Source of the DNA: Rheinheimera sp. SA_1
GTDB lineage: Bacteria > Pseudomonadota > Gammaproteobacteria > Enterobacterales > Alteromonadaceae
DNA: 64,000 bases
NCBI RefSeq assembly: GCF_001669775.1
Contig: NZ_LXWK01000015.1
Span: 124,001 to 188,000 of the forward strand
Direction of reading: 5' to 3'
Shown here: positions 37,588 through 45,653 of the stretch, piece by piece
How positions within the stretch are numbered: position 1 is the stretch's first letter
Layout of the letters: each line of letters starts with the position of its first letter
Translations under genes and position numbers: made by a program
The notes under the pieces: generated by a model
Database searches by the model: none
What the model was told of the DNA's origin: nothing
What the model saw: only the letters and a program-made list of their open reading frames with translations

Positions 37588-40500
37588 CTACAGTGTCGTC
37601 ACCGGTGTAGCCTGAACTGTCGCGCCAAACCGGCGGCGCCAGCGGGCTTTGATTTTGCGTTTCATCGATTCCAGACTGTCATAGAAAGTTGGTACCACTA
37701 ACAAGGTTAACACTGTCGAAGTAATAGTACCGCCGATCACCGCAATACCCAGCGGCCGGTAAAAACCTGACCCCTCGCCAATACCCACAGCAACGGGCAA
37801 CATACCTGCCACCAGTGCAAAAGTGGTCATCAGGATTGGACGTAACCGCTCGCGGCCTGCCGCAATCAGCGATTCCTCCAGATTCATGCCTTCTTCTGCT
37901 TCTTTCTTGCGGGCGCAGTCAATCAGCAGAATGGCATTTTTCACCACGATCCCCATCAACATCACCACACCAATTAAGCTCATCAGGTTCAGGGTCGAAT
38001 CAAAAATCAACAACGCCAGCACCACGCCAATCAACGACAACGGCAATGACATCATAATCGACACCGGCGCCAGGAAGCTGTGGAACTGCAGTACTAAAAT
38101 TAAGTACATCAGCACGACCGCTAAACCTAAAGCACCAAAGATACTGCCAAATACTTCGTTTTGGTCGCGCCCTTCACCACCGACGACTAAATCGTATCCT
38201 GGTGGGAAGTTAATTTGTTTGGCCAGCGTCATCGCATCTTTAAACACTTCGCCAAAGCTACGGCCTTCCACATTGGCGCTAACCGCCATCATCGTTTCAC
38301 GGTCCAAATGTTCAATCAGCGCCGGGCCTTTGCCTAAAGTCACAGTCGCGACTTGTTCTAATGGGATCATAGCGCCGGTTTTACTGGATAACAGCGGCAA
38401 CTGTTCTAAATCCTGCACTGTGGCACGTTCTTCCGGCCGGATCCGCACGAACACGTTTCTGGTTTCACCGGTCGGGTCAACCCAGTCGCCAATTTCCGCA
38501 CCGGCAAACGCCAACCGTAACGCACTGGCGGCATCGCTCATCGACAAACCCAGGCTGGAGGCTAAACCGCGGTCAAATTCAACCTGCAGCTCAGGTTTTG
38601 GATCCTGCGCTGACAAACCAACATCAACTGCGCCCGGCACTTGTTTTAATTTGGCCAGATAATCCATCACGATGCCTTCCAGCACGCGGGTTTCCGGACC
38701 ACGGAACTGGATCTGCAGTTTTTTGCCATCGCCACCACCGCCGCCGCTTAAATCAGCGGTGACAGTAAACTCGGCGCCAATCAGACTTTTAATTTGCGCC
38801 CGCACATCAGTCGCCACTTCTTCCGCCGAGCGGCTTCGTTCTTTTTCCGGCACCAACCGCACAAAAATTTGCGCTCTGGTAATGTTGCCAGATGTGCCGA
38901 CTGTAGTTTGGGTATAACGATGCTCAGGGATTTTTTGCGTAATTTCAGCAACCTGTGCGGCTTTTAACTTGGTGTACTCCAAACTTGATTCTGACGGTGC
39001 TCGGATAGTAACGATAAAGCCGCCATTATCGGTTTCCGGCATAAAACCAGAGCCACCGACCGTTGCTTGCAAATAAATAGCGCCAAAAAAGCTGCCAAAG
39101 GCCAGGAACCACATTGATTTACGGTGCTTCAGCGCCCAGCCAATTAATCTTGAATAACGTTCCGCCTGATGATCAAACCAGATATTAAAACGTTGAAACA
39201 ACCGGCCTAAACCACGGCGTTGTTTGGTTTTGTCGTGATCCGGGTCATGCCAATAAGCAGACATCATCGGGTCGATGGTAAAGGAAATAAACAGCGACAC
39301 CAGCACCGAACAAGCGACGGTCAAACCAAAAGGCTTAAACCATTGACCGGTCATGCCATCTAAAAACGCGATTGGAATAAATACCGCCATAATCGACATG
39401 GTGGTTGCAGTCACCGCCATCCCTATTTCTTTGGTGCCTTCACGGGCGGCCGTCATATTGTCTTTGCCCATTTCCATATGCCGCACGATATTTTCGCGTA
39501 CAACTATGGCATCGTCAATCAATACACCAATCGCCAGCGATAAGCCCAATAACGACATAAAATTCAACGTAAAACCACAGGCCCAGACCGCAATAAAAGA
39601 CGCCAGTACTGAGGTAGGTAACGCCAATGAGGTGATCAGCGTCGAGCGCCAGGAGTTTAAGAAAATAAACACCACCACAATGGTCAGCAACGCACCTAAA
39701 CCCAGCGCTTCAGTAACGTTTCGCATACTGGCCGCAACGTCTTCGCCCTGATCCCGCACCACCACCAGCTCGACGCCTTTTGGTAGCAGCGGTGTCAACT
39801 CATCCAGTTTGGCCTTAATGTCATCCGTTACACTGATGGTCGACGCTTCACGCGCTTTGGTGATATCAATGCCGAGTGCCTTTTTACCGTTAAAAAATGA
39901 CAAGCGGCGCTGCTCGGCTCCGCCATCGACGATGTCGGAAATCTGACCGAGACGAATGGCCTGATCGCCATTTTGCTTCACCACCATTTGTTCAAATTCG
40001 CTGACATCTTTTAACCGGCCTTGCAAGCGAATGCTTTGCTCCTGCAAGCCACTCATCACCCGGCCCACTGGTGCTGCAAGGTTTTGCGTACGCAGCGCAT
40101 TGGTGACGTCGGTCGCCGACACTTTGGCTTCGCGCATAGCGTTGCTGTTCAGGAAAATAGTCATTTCCCGTTCCAACTCACCTTCCAGCGTCACCAGGGC
40201 TACGCCCGGAATGCCTCGCAATTGCCGGCCAATATCAATCTCGGCTAACCGCGACAATTCTAACGGGCTCAGATCATCAGATGATAACGCCAGCGACATC
40301 ACCGGTTGGGCATTCGGATCAGCCCGGTTGATAAAAGGCTCTTTCATTTCGGCCGGCAGTTTGTCACGGACCGTCGAGATGCTGTCACGTAATTCCTGGG
40401 CGGCAGCGGTTAAATCTTTATCAAATTCAAATACCACCACAATAGTGGCGCTGGAATCGCGGGCGTAAGAACGGATATCCCGAATGCCTTGAATGGTTGA

Positions 40501-40713
40501 CATCGAATCTTCAACGCGGTTGAGAATCTCCCGCTCTACCGTTTCCGGCGACGCGCCAGGATAAGGCACATTCACCACCAACACCGGCGGTTGCACATCC
40601 GGGAACTGGTTGGTTTTTAATTTGGTCAGGGCAAAATAGCCAAATAACATTAGCGCAATGGTGACAACCACCACGACCAAGGGTCGTTTTATACTGAAAT
40701 CGGATAGGATCAT
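37588..40713 (-). CDS. RND multidrug efflux transporter (AcrB-like permease)
   Basis: 1041 residues, the standard size. Features of the HAE1 family: N-terminal FSIKRPLVVVVVTIALMLFGYFAL helix, SLAIGVLIDDAIVVRENIVRHME with the paired Asp of the proton relay, a repeated 12-helix architecture and LMGIVVKNAILLIDCARKKE in TM11. It uses proton motive force to expel drugs, dyes or metabolites through a tripartite pump. The membrane-fusion protein is encoded 3 bases upstream; no outer-membrane channel is adjacent, so a shared TolC is likely. Substrates unknown. Confidence 0.95.
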   Translation of the reverse strand: MILSDFSIKRPLVVVVVTIALMLFGYFALTKLKTNQFPDVQPPVLVVNVPYPGASPETVEREILNRVEDSMSTIQGIRDIRSYARDSSATIVVVFEFDKDLTAAAQELRDSISTVRDKLPAEMKEPFINRADPNAQPVMSLALSSDDLSPLELSRLAEIDIGRQLRGIPGVALVTLEGELEREMTIFLNSNAMREAKVSATDVTNALRTQNLAAPVGRVMSGLQEQSIRLQGRLKDVSEFEQMVVKQNGDQAIRLGQISDIVDGGAEQRRLSFFNGKKALGIDITKAREASTISVTDDIKAKLDELTPLLPKGVELVVVRDQGEDVAASMRNVTEALGLGALLTIVVVFIFLNSWRSTLITSLALPTSVLASFIAVWACGFTLNFMSLLGLSLAIGVLIDDAIVVRENIVRHMEMGKDNMTAAREGTKEIGMAVTATTMSIMAVFIPIAFLDGMTGQWFKPFGLTVACSVLVSLFISFTIDPMMSAYWHDPDHDKTKQRRGLGRLFQRFNIWFDHQAERYSRLIGWALKHRKSMWFLAFGSFFGAIYLQATVGGSGFMPETDNGGFIVTIRAPSESSLEYTKLKAAQVAEITQKIPEHRYTQTTVGTSGNITRAQIFVRLVPEKERSRSAEEVATDVRAQIKSLIGAEFTVTADLSGGGGGDGKKLQIQFRGPETRVLEGIVMDYLAKLKQVPGAVDVGLSAQDPKPELQVEFDRGLASSLGLSMSDAASALRLAFAGAEIGDWVDPTGETRNVFVRIRPEERATVQDLEQLPLLSSKTGAMIPLEQVATVTLGKGPALIEHLDRETMMAVSANVEGRSFGEVFKDAMTLAKQINFPPGYDLVVGGEGRDQNEVFGSIFGALGLAVVLMYLILVLQFHSFLAPVSIMMSLPLSLIGVVLALLIFDSTLNLMSLIGVVMLMGIVVKNAILLIDCARKKEAEEGMNLEESLIAAGRERLRPILMTTFALVAGMLPVAVGIGEGSGFYRPLGIAVIGGTITSTVLTLLVVPTFYDSLESMKRKIKARWRRRFGATVQATPVTTL

Positions 40714-40716
40714 CGG

Positions 40717-41874
40717 TTAGTTCCCCACCACAGCAACAGCAGCTGTTTCTTTGACCGGTAATTTTTCGGCAGGTTTATCAGACAGCACCTGATCCAAGGT
40801 TACTGCGGCGCCATCAACTAAGGCTCCTTGTGGATGGCGCAGGATCTGGTCGCCACTATTCACGCCAGACAACAGTTCCACCGTGCCCCAGCGTGGGTCG
40901 CGGCCACCGATAGTCACTTTGACTTTTTTAAGTTTTTTGTCGGCCAGTTGCCAGACAAAACTATTATCACCTTCCTGTACCAGTACTGATGGCGGCACCA
41001 TCAGACTTTGCTGATTAGCCACCGCAATAAAACCTTCGGCATATAAACCGGCGACCAAATCTTTTTTGTTATCAATAGCGACAAATAACTGCACCTGACG
41101 GGTATTTTCATTGGCTGCCGGATTAATCCGCTCGACCACACCGTCAAAACGCTGGTCCTGATAACCATTAATTTTGAAATTGACCGACTGGCCAACTTTG
41201 ACCTGCCCAACCTGATCCGCGGCAATATAACCTTCAAACCGCATGCTGGCAGGATCAATCACCACCATCAATGCTTTACCAATTTGCGCGGTATCACCGG
41301 CCGAGGTTTTACGCATTGACACGACGCCGTCAAAGGGGGCACGTACGGCTGTTCTGTCAAGCTGTTGACGCGCTTCAACCAGGCGGGCTTTGGCTGATGC
41401 CAGCTCCGACTGTGACTGATTGGCTTTAATTTCAGCCGATTCTAATAATTCGGCCGTGACCAGACCTTGTTTATTCAGCGATTGCATCCGGCGCAGCTGC
41501 TTAGCTGCCTGATCGGAAGTAACAGCTGCGGAACGTTCGGCTTCTTGTGCCGACATTAATTTGTCACGGTAAGTGGTTTGATCAAGTTGCACTAACAACT
41601 CGCCGCTTTTCACCAGATCGCCGTTGTCTTTCAGCACTTGCGTGACAATACCGGAAACTTCAGCGTTCAATTCGGCTTTAATCACCGGTTGTAATGAACC
41701 AGAAATCATCGGTCCCCGCGATAACTCTCCTTGTTCAATCAACATCAGATCTGCGGTGACCAGTGACAAGATCAACGGCTTATCGTCTTTGGCTTCGGTT
41801 GATGGCACTGGTTTGCCACAACCTTGCAGCAGTGCAAAAACCATCAGAGTTATAATTTTAGTTTGGTGTTTCAT
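40717..41874 (-). CDS. Efflux RND periplasmic adaptor (membrane-fusion lipoprotein)
   Basis: 385 residues from ATG 41874 (GGATC upstream), which gives a signal ending in the lipobox LLQGC. The ATG at 41898 adds eight residues and has no ribosome site. It has the adaptor order: LSGxx-like barrel start (SGSLQPVIKAELNAEVSGIVTQV, lipoyl half), a coiled-coil hairpin (AERSAAVTSDQAAKQLRRM to LVEARQQL), AVRAPFDGVVSMRKTSAGD (second lipoyl half) and beta-barrel domains. It bridges the RND permease and an outer-membrane channel. First gene of a two-gene operon; no local regulator. Confidence 0.92.
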   Translation of the reverse strand: MKHQTKIITLMVFALLQGCGKPVPSTEAKDDKPLILSLVTADLMLIEQGELSRGPMISGSLQPVIKAELNAEVSGIVTQVLKDNGDLVKSGELLVQLDQTTYRDKLMSAQEAERSAAVTSDQAAKQLRRMQSLNKQGLVTAELLESAEIKANQSQSELASAKARLVEARQQLDRTAVRAPFDGVVSMRKTSAGDTAQIGKALMVVIDPASMRFEGYIAADQVGQVKVGQSVNFKINGYQDQRFDGVVERINPAANENTRQVQLFVAIDNKKDLVAGLYAEGFIAVANQQSLMVPPSVLVQEGDNSFVWQLADKKLKKVKVTIGGRDPRWGTVELLSGVNSGDQILRHPQGALVDGAAVTLDQVLSDKPAEKLPVKETAAVAVVGN

Positions 41875-42039
41875 CAGAAGATCCACTGGCAATGACATAT
41901 AGGAGTTATATCTTATTCTGCCGAGTGTACGCGAATAATGAAACGAGTGATTCTGAAAAACCGTAACAAGTTATGACAATGCTAGCTGTTTAATATATTC
42001 ATCAACTTAATCATCATTTGTTAACATTTTCCGTATTAA

Positions 42040-43269
42040 CTACCGAGCCGCTTCTGCACATGTTTTCGCCCTCATCTGTACCGCGACATCGGGAAAATCG
42101 GTAAAAACTCCTGCGATCCCCTGGCTGAATAACCATTGAAGCTCTTGCGTTAACGGCACTGGTGTCCCATCGGCACTATGGGTCAGATAATTGTCCTCGG
42201 CCCGAAAGGTATAGGGATGAACTAACAGACCTGCCTGGCGGGCGTTGGAAAGGACACTACGCAGTACCGGCCTAGGCTCATCGATACGGCGGTATAAATT
42301 GCTGCGCCATGGGCCAATACCATCGGCGTAACTGGCCAGTGCCTGCCAGCCTTGCGGCGTTAACAAATCGCCATAATGAAAACCGGACTGATTTAGCTTC
42401 GGTAGCAATTTTCCAAGTGCGGCATAGGCGGCGTGCTGCCCTTCTGACATTTTCTCACGCCAGTACACCACATCATAAGGCTCAGAAAAATTGCCTTGTG
42501 GCAGCATATAGGCCTGTTCGGTATCGCCTAACAATTGGATCAAATGTATTTTGGTGCTGTGTCCGGCGAGCTCACTGTTGGGGAGCAACTGATGTTTTAA
42601 CTGCCACAAATTCAACATTTCAAACGACTGAATATAAATCTCCGCTGGCAGGATGCTTTTATACTGCTGCAACTGCGCAACTAACAAGGTGCTGAGATCA
42701 TTATTGATCGGTGATCCGTCCAGCCGGGTGCCGGCATGGGCAAAATAGGTTGGATGTTTAGTTTCCAGATATAAGCCCACTTGCCGGCCAGTCGCAATCC
42801 GATGACGCTGCAACAGCTGCAGGATTTCCGGCAACGTGACCACATCAAACTGACCATTAAAAGCCGCACTTTGCGGACGCAGCTTTGGCATCGATTCGCG
42901 TAATTTAATCCGCCGCAGTTCAGCCAGGGTAAAATCTTCACTAAACCAGCCTTCCAGGGTAATACCATCAACCATTTTGCGGGTTTTTCGATCCGTAAAT
43001 TCAGCGCGGCTGGCAATATCGGTACTAGTGCTGAGTTCGTTTTCATGGCGGCTAATCAACACGCCATCTTTGGTTGGCACTAAATCGGCTTCGATGATAT
43101 CGGCGCCTTGATCCAGCGCGCGCTGGTACGCCGCCAGACTATGCTCAGGCAGATAACCACTGGCACCACGATGGGCTATGACCAATGGCCACTCTGGACA
43201 GGTGGCTGCGACATTAAAACTGAAAACAAACAACAACCAACGCATCAAAACCGCCATGTTTTTCGTCAC
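42040..43269 (-). CDS. Periplasmic glycerophosphodiester phosphodiesterase (GlpQ-like)
   Basis: 409 residues as drawn from GTG 43269; ATG 43257 or 43245 would give a cleaner signal peptide (MRWLLFVFSFNVAATC), and the true start is uncertain. GDPD signature: LVIAHRGASGYLPEHS (catalytic His and Glu ligand), ADIIEADLVPTKDG and ISRHENELSTST. It hydrolyses glycerophosphodiesters to glycerol-3-phosphate plus an alcohol, calcium-dependent in the GlpQ group. No glpT or regulator is adjacent. It ends with KTCAEAAR. Confidence 0.88.
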   Translation of the reverse strand: MTKNMAVLMRWLLFVFSFNVAATCPEWPLVIAHRGASGYLPEHSLAAYQRALDQGADIIEADLVPTKDGVLISRHENELSTSTDIASRAEFTDRKTRKMVDGITLEGWFSEDFTLAELRRIKLRESMPKLRPQSAAFNGQFDVVTLPEILQLLQRHRIATGRQVGLYLETKHPTYFAHAGTRLDGSPINNDLSTLLVAQLQQYKSILPAEIYIQSFEMLNLWQLKHQLLPNSELAGHSTKIHLIQLLGDTEQAYMLPQGNFSEPYDVVYWREKMSEGQHAAYAALGKLLPKLNQSGFHYGDLLTPQGWQALASYADGIGPWRSNLYRRIDEPRPVLRSVLSNARQAGLLVHPYTFRAEDNYLTHSADGTPVPLTQELQWLFSQGIAGVFTDFPDVAVQMRAKTCAEAAR

Positions 43270-43349
43270 TTACCCAAACTAACCAAAACTGAAGCTTAGC
43301 GGCGAAACATGACGGCGTCATGACAATCAGATGTGTTCAAAAAGTGCAA

Positions 43350-43850
43350 TTAGAGGATTTTTTGCAGATATTGCGCTTGCTGACCGATATAACTGGCCAG
43401 AAGTAACTGCTGCTCCGGCGTTGTTTCGGTTAGCGGTTCAAAGCCTTGTTGTTGCCAATAGGAACTGGAATTTTGTACCGCAACCAGTGCCAGAGTTCGG
43501 AACTGCTGTGTCGATGCATAGTGCTGCGCTTGCTCCAGTAATGCCCGCGCGACGCCCTGCCCACGCGCATCACTGCTAACCGCCATATCATGCAGGTACA
43601 GACAATCGGCAGCAGCAACTGGCCTAAATTCTTCGGCTAATGCGCCAATTTTGCCGGCAAGGCTTGGATAGGTAAAAAGGTAACCCCAGAGTTTGTCCTG
43701 ATACAGGGCAACCCAGCAGGTTTCGGCACAGTTTTTAAAACGACTGACCACCACATCCGCGGGTTCAAATAGCTCGGTAGCATAACAACGGTCTTGCAAT
43801 TTAATCACCGCCGGTAAATCGGCGCTTTGCATCAGGCGAATAGACAACAT
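43350..43850 (-). CDS. GNAT-family N-acetyltransferase
   Basis: 166 residues from ATG 43850; a TTG at 43880 lies within a hairpin and is unlikely. The GNAT acetyl-CoA site is LYLHDMAVSSDARGQGVARALLEQA (motif A, R-G-Q-G-V-A), followed by LALVAVQNSSSYWQQQGFEPL (motif B). The substrate cannot be predicted. It is followed by the GDPD gene and preceded by a small periplasmic protein gene, same strand. Confidence 0.85.
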   Translation of the reverse strand: MLSIRLMQSADLPAVIKLQDRCYATELFEPADVVVSRFKNCAETCWVALYQDKLWGYLFTYPSLAGKIGALAEEFRPVAAADCLYLHDMAVSSDARGQGVARALLEQAQHYASTQQFRTLALVAVQNSSSYWQQQGFEPLTETTPEQQLLLASYIGQQAQYLQKIL

Positions 43851-43859
43851 CAGTGATAA

Positions 43860-43889
43860 GCCCACTTCGCGAGTGGGCAAGTCCTTTTT
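43860..43889 (+). terminator. Hairpin with T-run between GNAT and small periplasmic protein genes
   Basis: GCCCACT-TCGCG-AGTGGGC (43860-43878) and then a run of six T on the + strand. As an intrinsic terminator it would stop + strand (antisense) transcripts. For the minus-strand genes it is only a hairpin. Confidence 0.4.
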
Positions 43890-43893
43890 TAGC

Positions 43894-44280
43894 TTAATCG
43901 AGGTTTTTCAGTAAGGTTTTATCCAGTCCGTCAGCCGTTAACAGTTTGACGACAGCCTGGCAGTGATCCACAGTAAAATCACCTTCATTGATTTGCGCAT
44001 TTAACGCGTTACGACGCTTTTTCACCACGTCGCTGATCACGCTGGCATCAATACTGTTTTTAGTTTTGGCCTCCAGCTTATCCAGCCAAGGATACAAAGA
44101 TTTTTCTGCATCATAAGCTGCGTGACGCACCGAAGGATGAAAATCCTGGCAGGCGTTCAGATTGAGCAAATAAAAGTTCAGATACCCGGCTACCGTCACC
44201 AGTTTATAGTCTTGATCAGCTGCCTGAACACTTGATCCCATGCTGGCAGCCAGCAAGCCGGCAATAAACAACTTTTTCAT
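43894..44280 (-). CDS. Small periplasmic protein, unknown function
   Basis: 128 residues from ATG 44280 (GGGAT eight bases upstream; longer frames lack a site). A Sec signal (MKKLFIAGLLAASMGSSVQA) is followed by an all-helical-looking mature protein with two cysteines (in NACQDFHP and VDHCQAV) that probably form a disulfide. No family is recognised. Charged helices such as KSLYPWLDKLEAKTKNS suggest a soluble binding or chaperone-like role, but this is only a structural impression. Confidence 0.7.
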   Translation of the reverse strand: MKKLFIAGLLAASMGSSVQAADQDYKLVTVAGYLNFYLLNLNACQDFHPSVRHAAYDAEKSLYPWLDKLEAKTKNSIDASVISDVVKKRRNALNAQINEGDFTVDHCQAVVKLLTADGLDKTLLKNLD

Positions 44281-44375
44281 CTTATGCATCCCGCTGTGTT
44301 GAAAACTCATTGTATCAATCTAAACAGAAAAATCTTAATTTGCAATCGACTGCGCTAAAAAGCGCATCGACGGCT

Positions 44376-45560
44376 TCAGTTGACTGGCACTCGCACCCAA
44401 CCTTCCATCAGCACCCTGCTACTTCGGCTCATAATGGCTTTTTTTACCTGCCACTGACCATCAACCATTGCAGCCTCTGCACCGACCCGCAAAGTACCGG
44501 ACGGATGACCAAACCGCACCGCTGTGCGCTCACCGCCGCCAGCTGCCAGATTCACCAAAGTACCCGGAATAGCCGCGGCAGTGCCAATTGCAACAGCTGC
44601 GGTTCCCATCATCGCATGATGAAGTTTCCCCATCGATAAAGCACGCACCGATAAATCAGTATCTGCAGCTAAAATCGCTTTACCACTGGATGACACGTAA
44701 GCAGCCGGTGGCGCCACAAACGCAATTTTCGGCGTATGTTGCCGGCTTTTGGCTTGCTCAAGGTCAGTGATCAAACCCATTTTTAACGCGCCATAAGCAC
44801 GAATGGTTTCAAATCTTGCCAGTGCGTTGACATCACTGTTGATGACATCTTGTAGCTCGATGCCGCTATAACCGATATCTGCCGCATTAACAAAAATGGT
44901 TGGGATACCGGCGTTGATCATCGTTGCGGCAAAAGTGCCGATCCCCGGCACTTCCAACTGGTCAACTAAATTACCGGTAGGGAACATCGAACCACCCGCA
45001 CCTTCTTCATCAGCGGCTGGGTCTAAAAACTCAATCACCACTTCGGCAGCCGGAAAAGTTACACCATCTAATTCAAAATCACCGGTTTCCTGAACTTCAC
45101 CGTTGGTCACCGGCACATGGGCGATAATGGTTTTTTGAATATTGGCCTGCCAAATCCGTACCGTGCAGATGCCATTGTGCGGAATGCGACTGGCATCGAC
45201 TAAACCATTGCTAATGGCAAATGAGCCAACAGCTGCAGTTAAATTGCCGCAGTTGCCACTCCAGTCGATAAAAGCTTTATCGATGGCGACCTGCCCAAAC
45301 AGATAATCGACATCATGGTCTGGCTTGCCACTTTTACTTAAAATCACCGTTTTACTGGTGCTGGACGTCGCGCCGCCCATACCATCAGTATGTTTGCCGT
45401 ATGGATCCGGGCTGCCTATCACCCGCAGTAATAGCTGATCACGCGCATTTCCGGGTACTTGTGCAGCTGGCGGCAAATCGGACAGCTTAAAAAACACACC
45501 TTTACTGGTGCCACCGCGCATATAAGTGGCAGCAATTTTGATTTGTGGGGCAAAAGTCAT
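44376..45560 (-). CDS. prpF: 2-methylaconitate cis-trans isomerase
   Basis: 394 residues from ATG 45560 (GGGAATC upstream). PrpF family: YMRGGTSKGVFF at the start, SGNCGNLTAAVGSFA with the cysteine expected in the active site, MFPTGNLVDQL, and HPSGTLRVGAEA near the end. It isomerises the trans-2-methylaconitate made by AcnD to the cis form that aconitase can hydrate, replacing PrpD in the methylcitrate cycle. Last gene of the prp cluster. A full intrinsic terminator stands between acnD and prpF, so its expression may be reduced or independent. Confidence 0.94.
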   Translation of the reverse strand: MTFAPQIKIAATYMRGGTSKGVFFKLSDLPPAAQVPGNARDQLLLRVIGSPDPYGKHTDGMGGATSSTSKTVILSKSGKPDHDVDYLFGQVAIDKAFIDWSGNCGNLTAAVGSFAISNGLVDASRIPHNGICTVRIWQANIQKTIIAHVPVTNGEVQETGDFELDGVTFPAAEVVIEFLDPAADEEGAGGSMFPTGNLVDQLEVPGIGTFAATMINAGIPTIFVNAADIGYSGIELQDVINSDVNALARFETIRAYGALKMGLITDLEQAKSRQHTPKIAFVAPPAAYVSSSGKAILAADTDLSVRALSMGKLHHAMMGTAAVAIGTAAAIPGTLVNLAAGGGERTAVRFGHPSGTLRVGAEAAMVDGQWQVKKAIMSRSSRVLMEGWVRVPVN

Positions 45561-45575
45561 GCGATTCCCTTTTTG

Positions 45576-45600
45576 AAAAAGGCCGCTGAACATAGCGGCC
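45576..45600 (-). terminator. Intrinsic terminator inside the prp cluster, before prpF
   Basis: On the minus strand GGCCGCT-ATGTTC-AGCGGCC-TTTTT, ending 16 bases before the prpF ATG. It should terminate or attenuate read-through from acnD. Confidence 0.75.
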
Positions 45601-45653
45601 TGACAATACTTATATCAACTAAGCGATCAACAGCGTCAACTCAAGCCAGTGAC

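Noticed and set aside
37823-38662. 279-codon + strand ORF inside the RND permease
   Set aside because: Shadow frame antisense to a clearly conserved 1041-residue transporter; Ser/Asn/Thr-rich composition typical of antisense frames.
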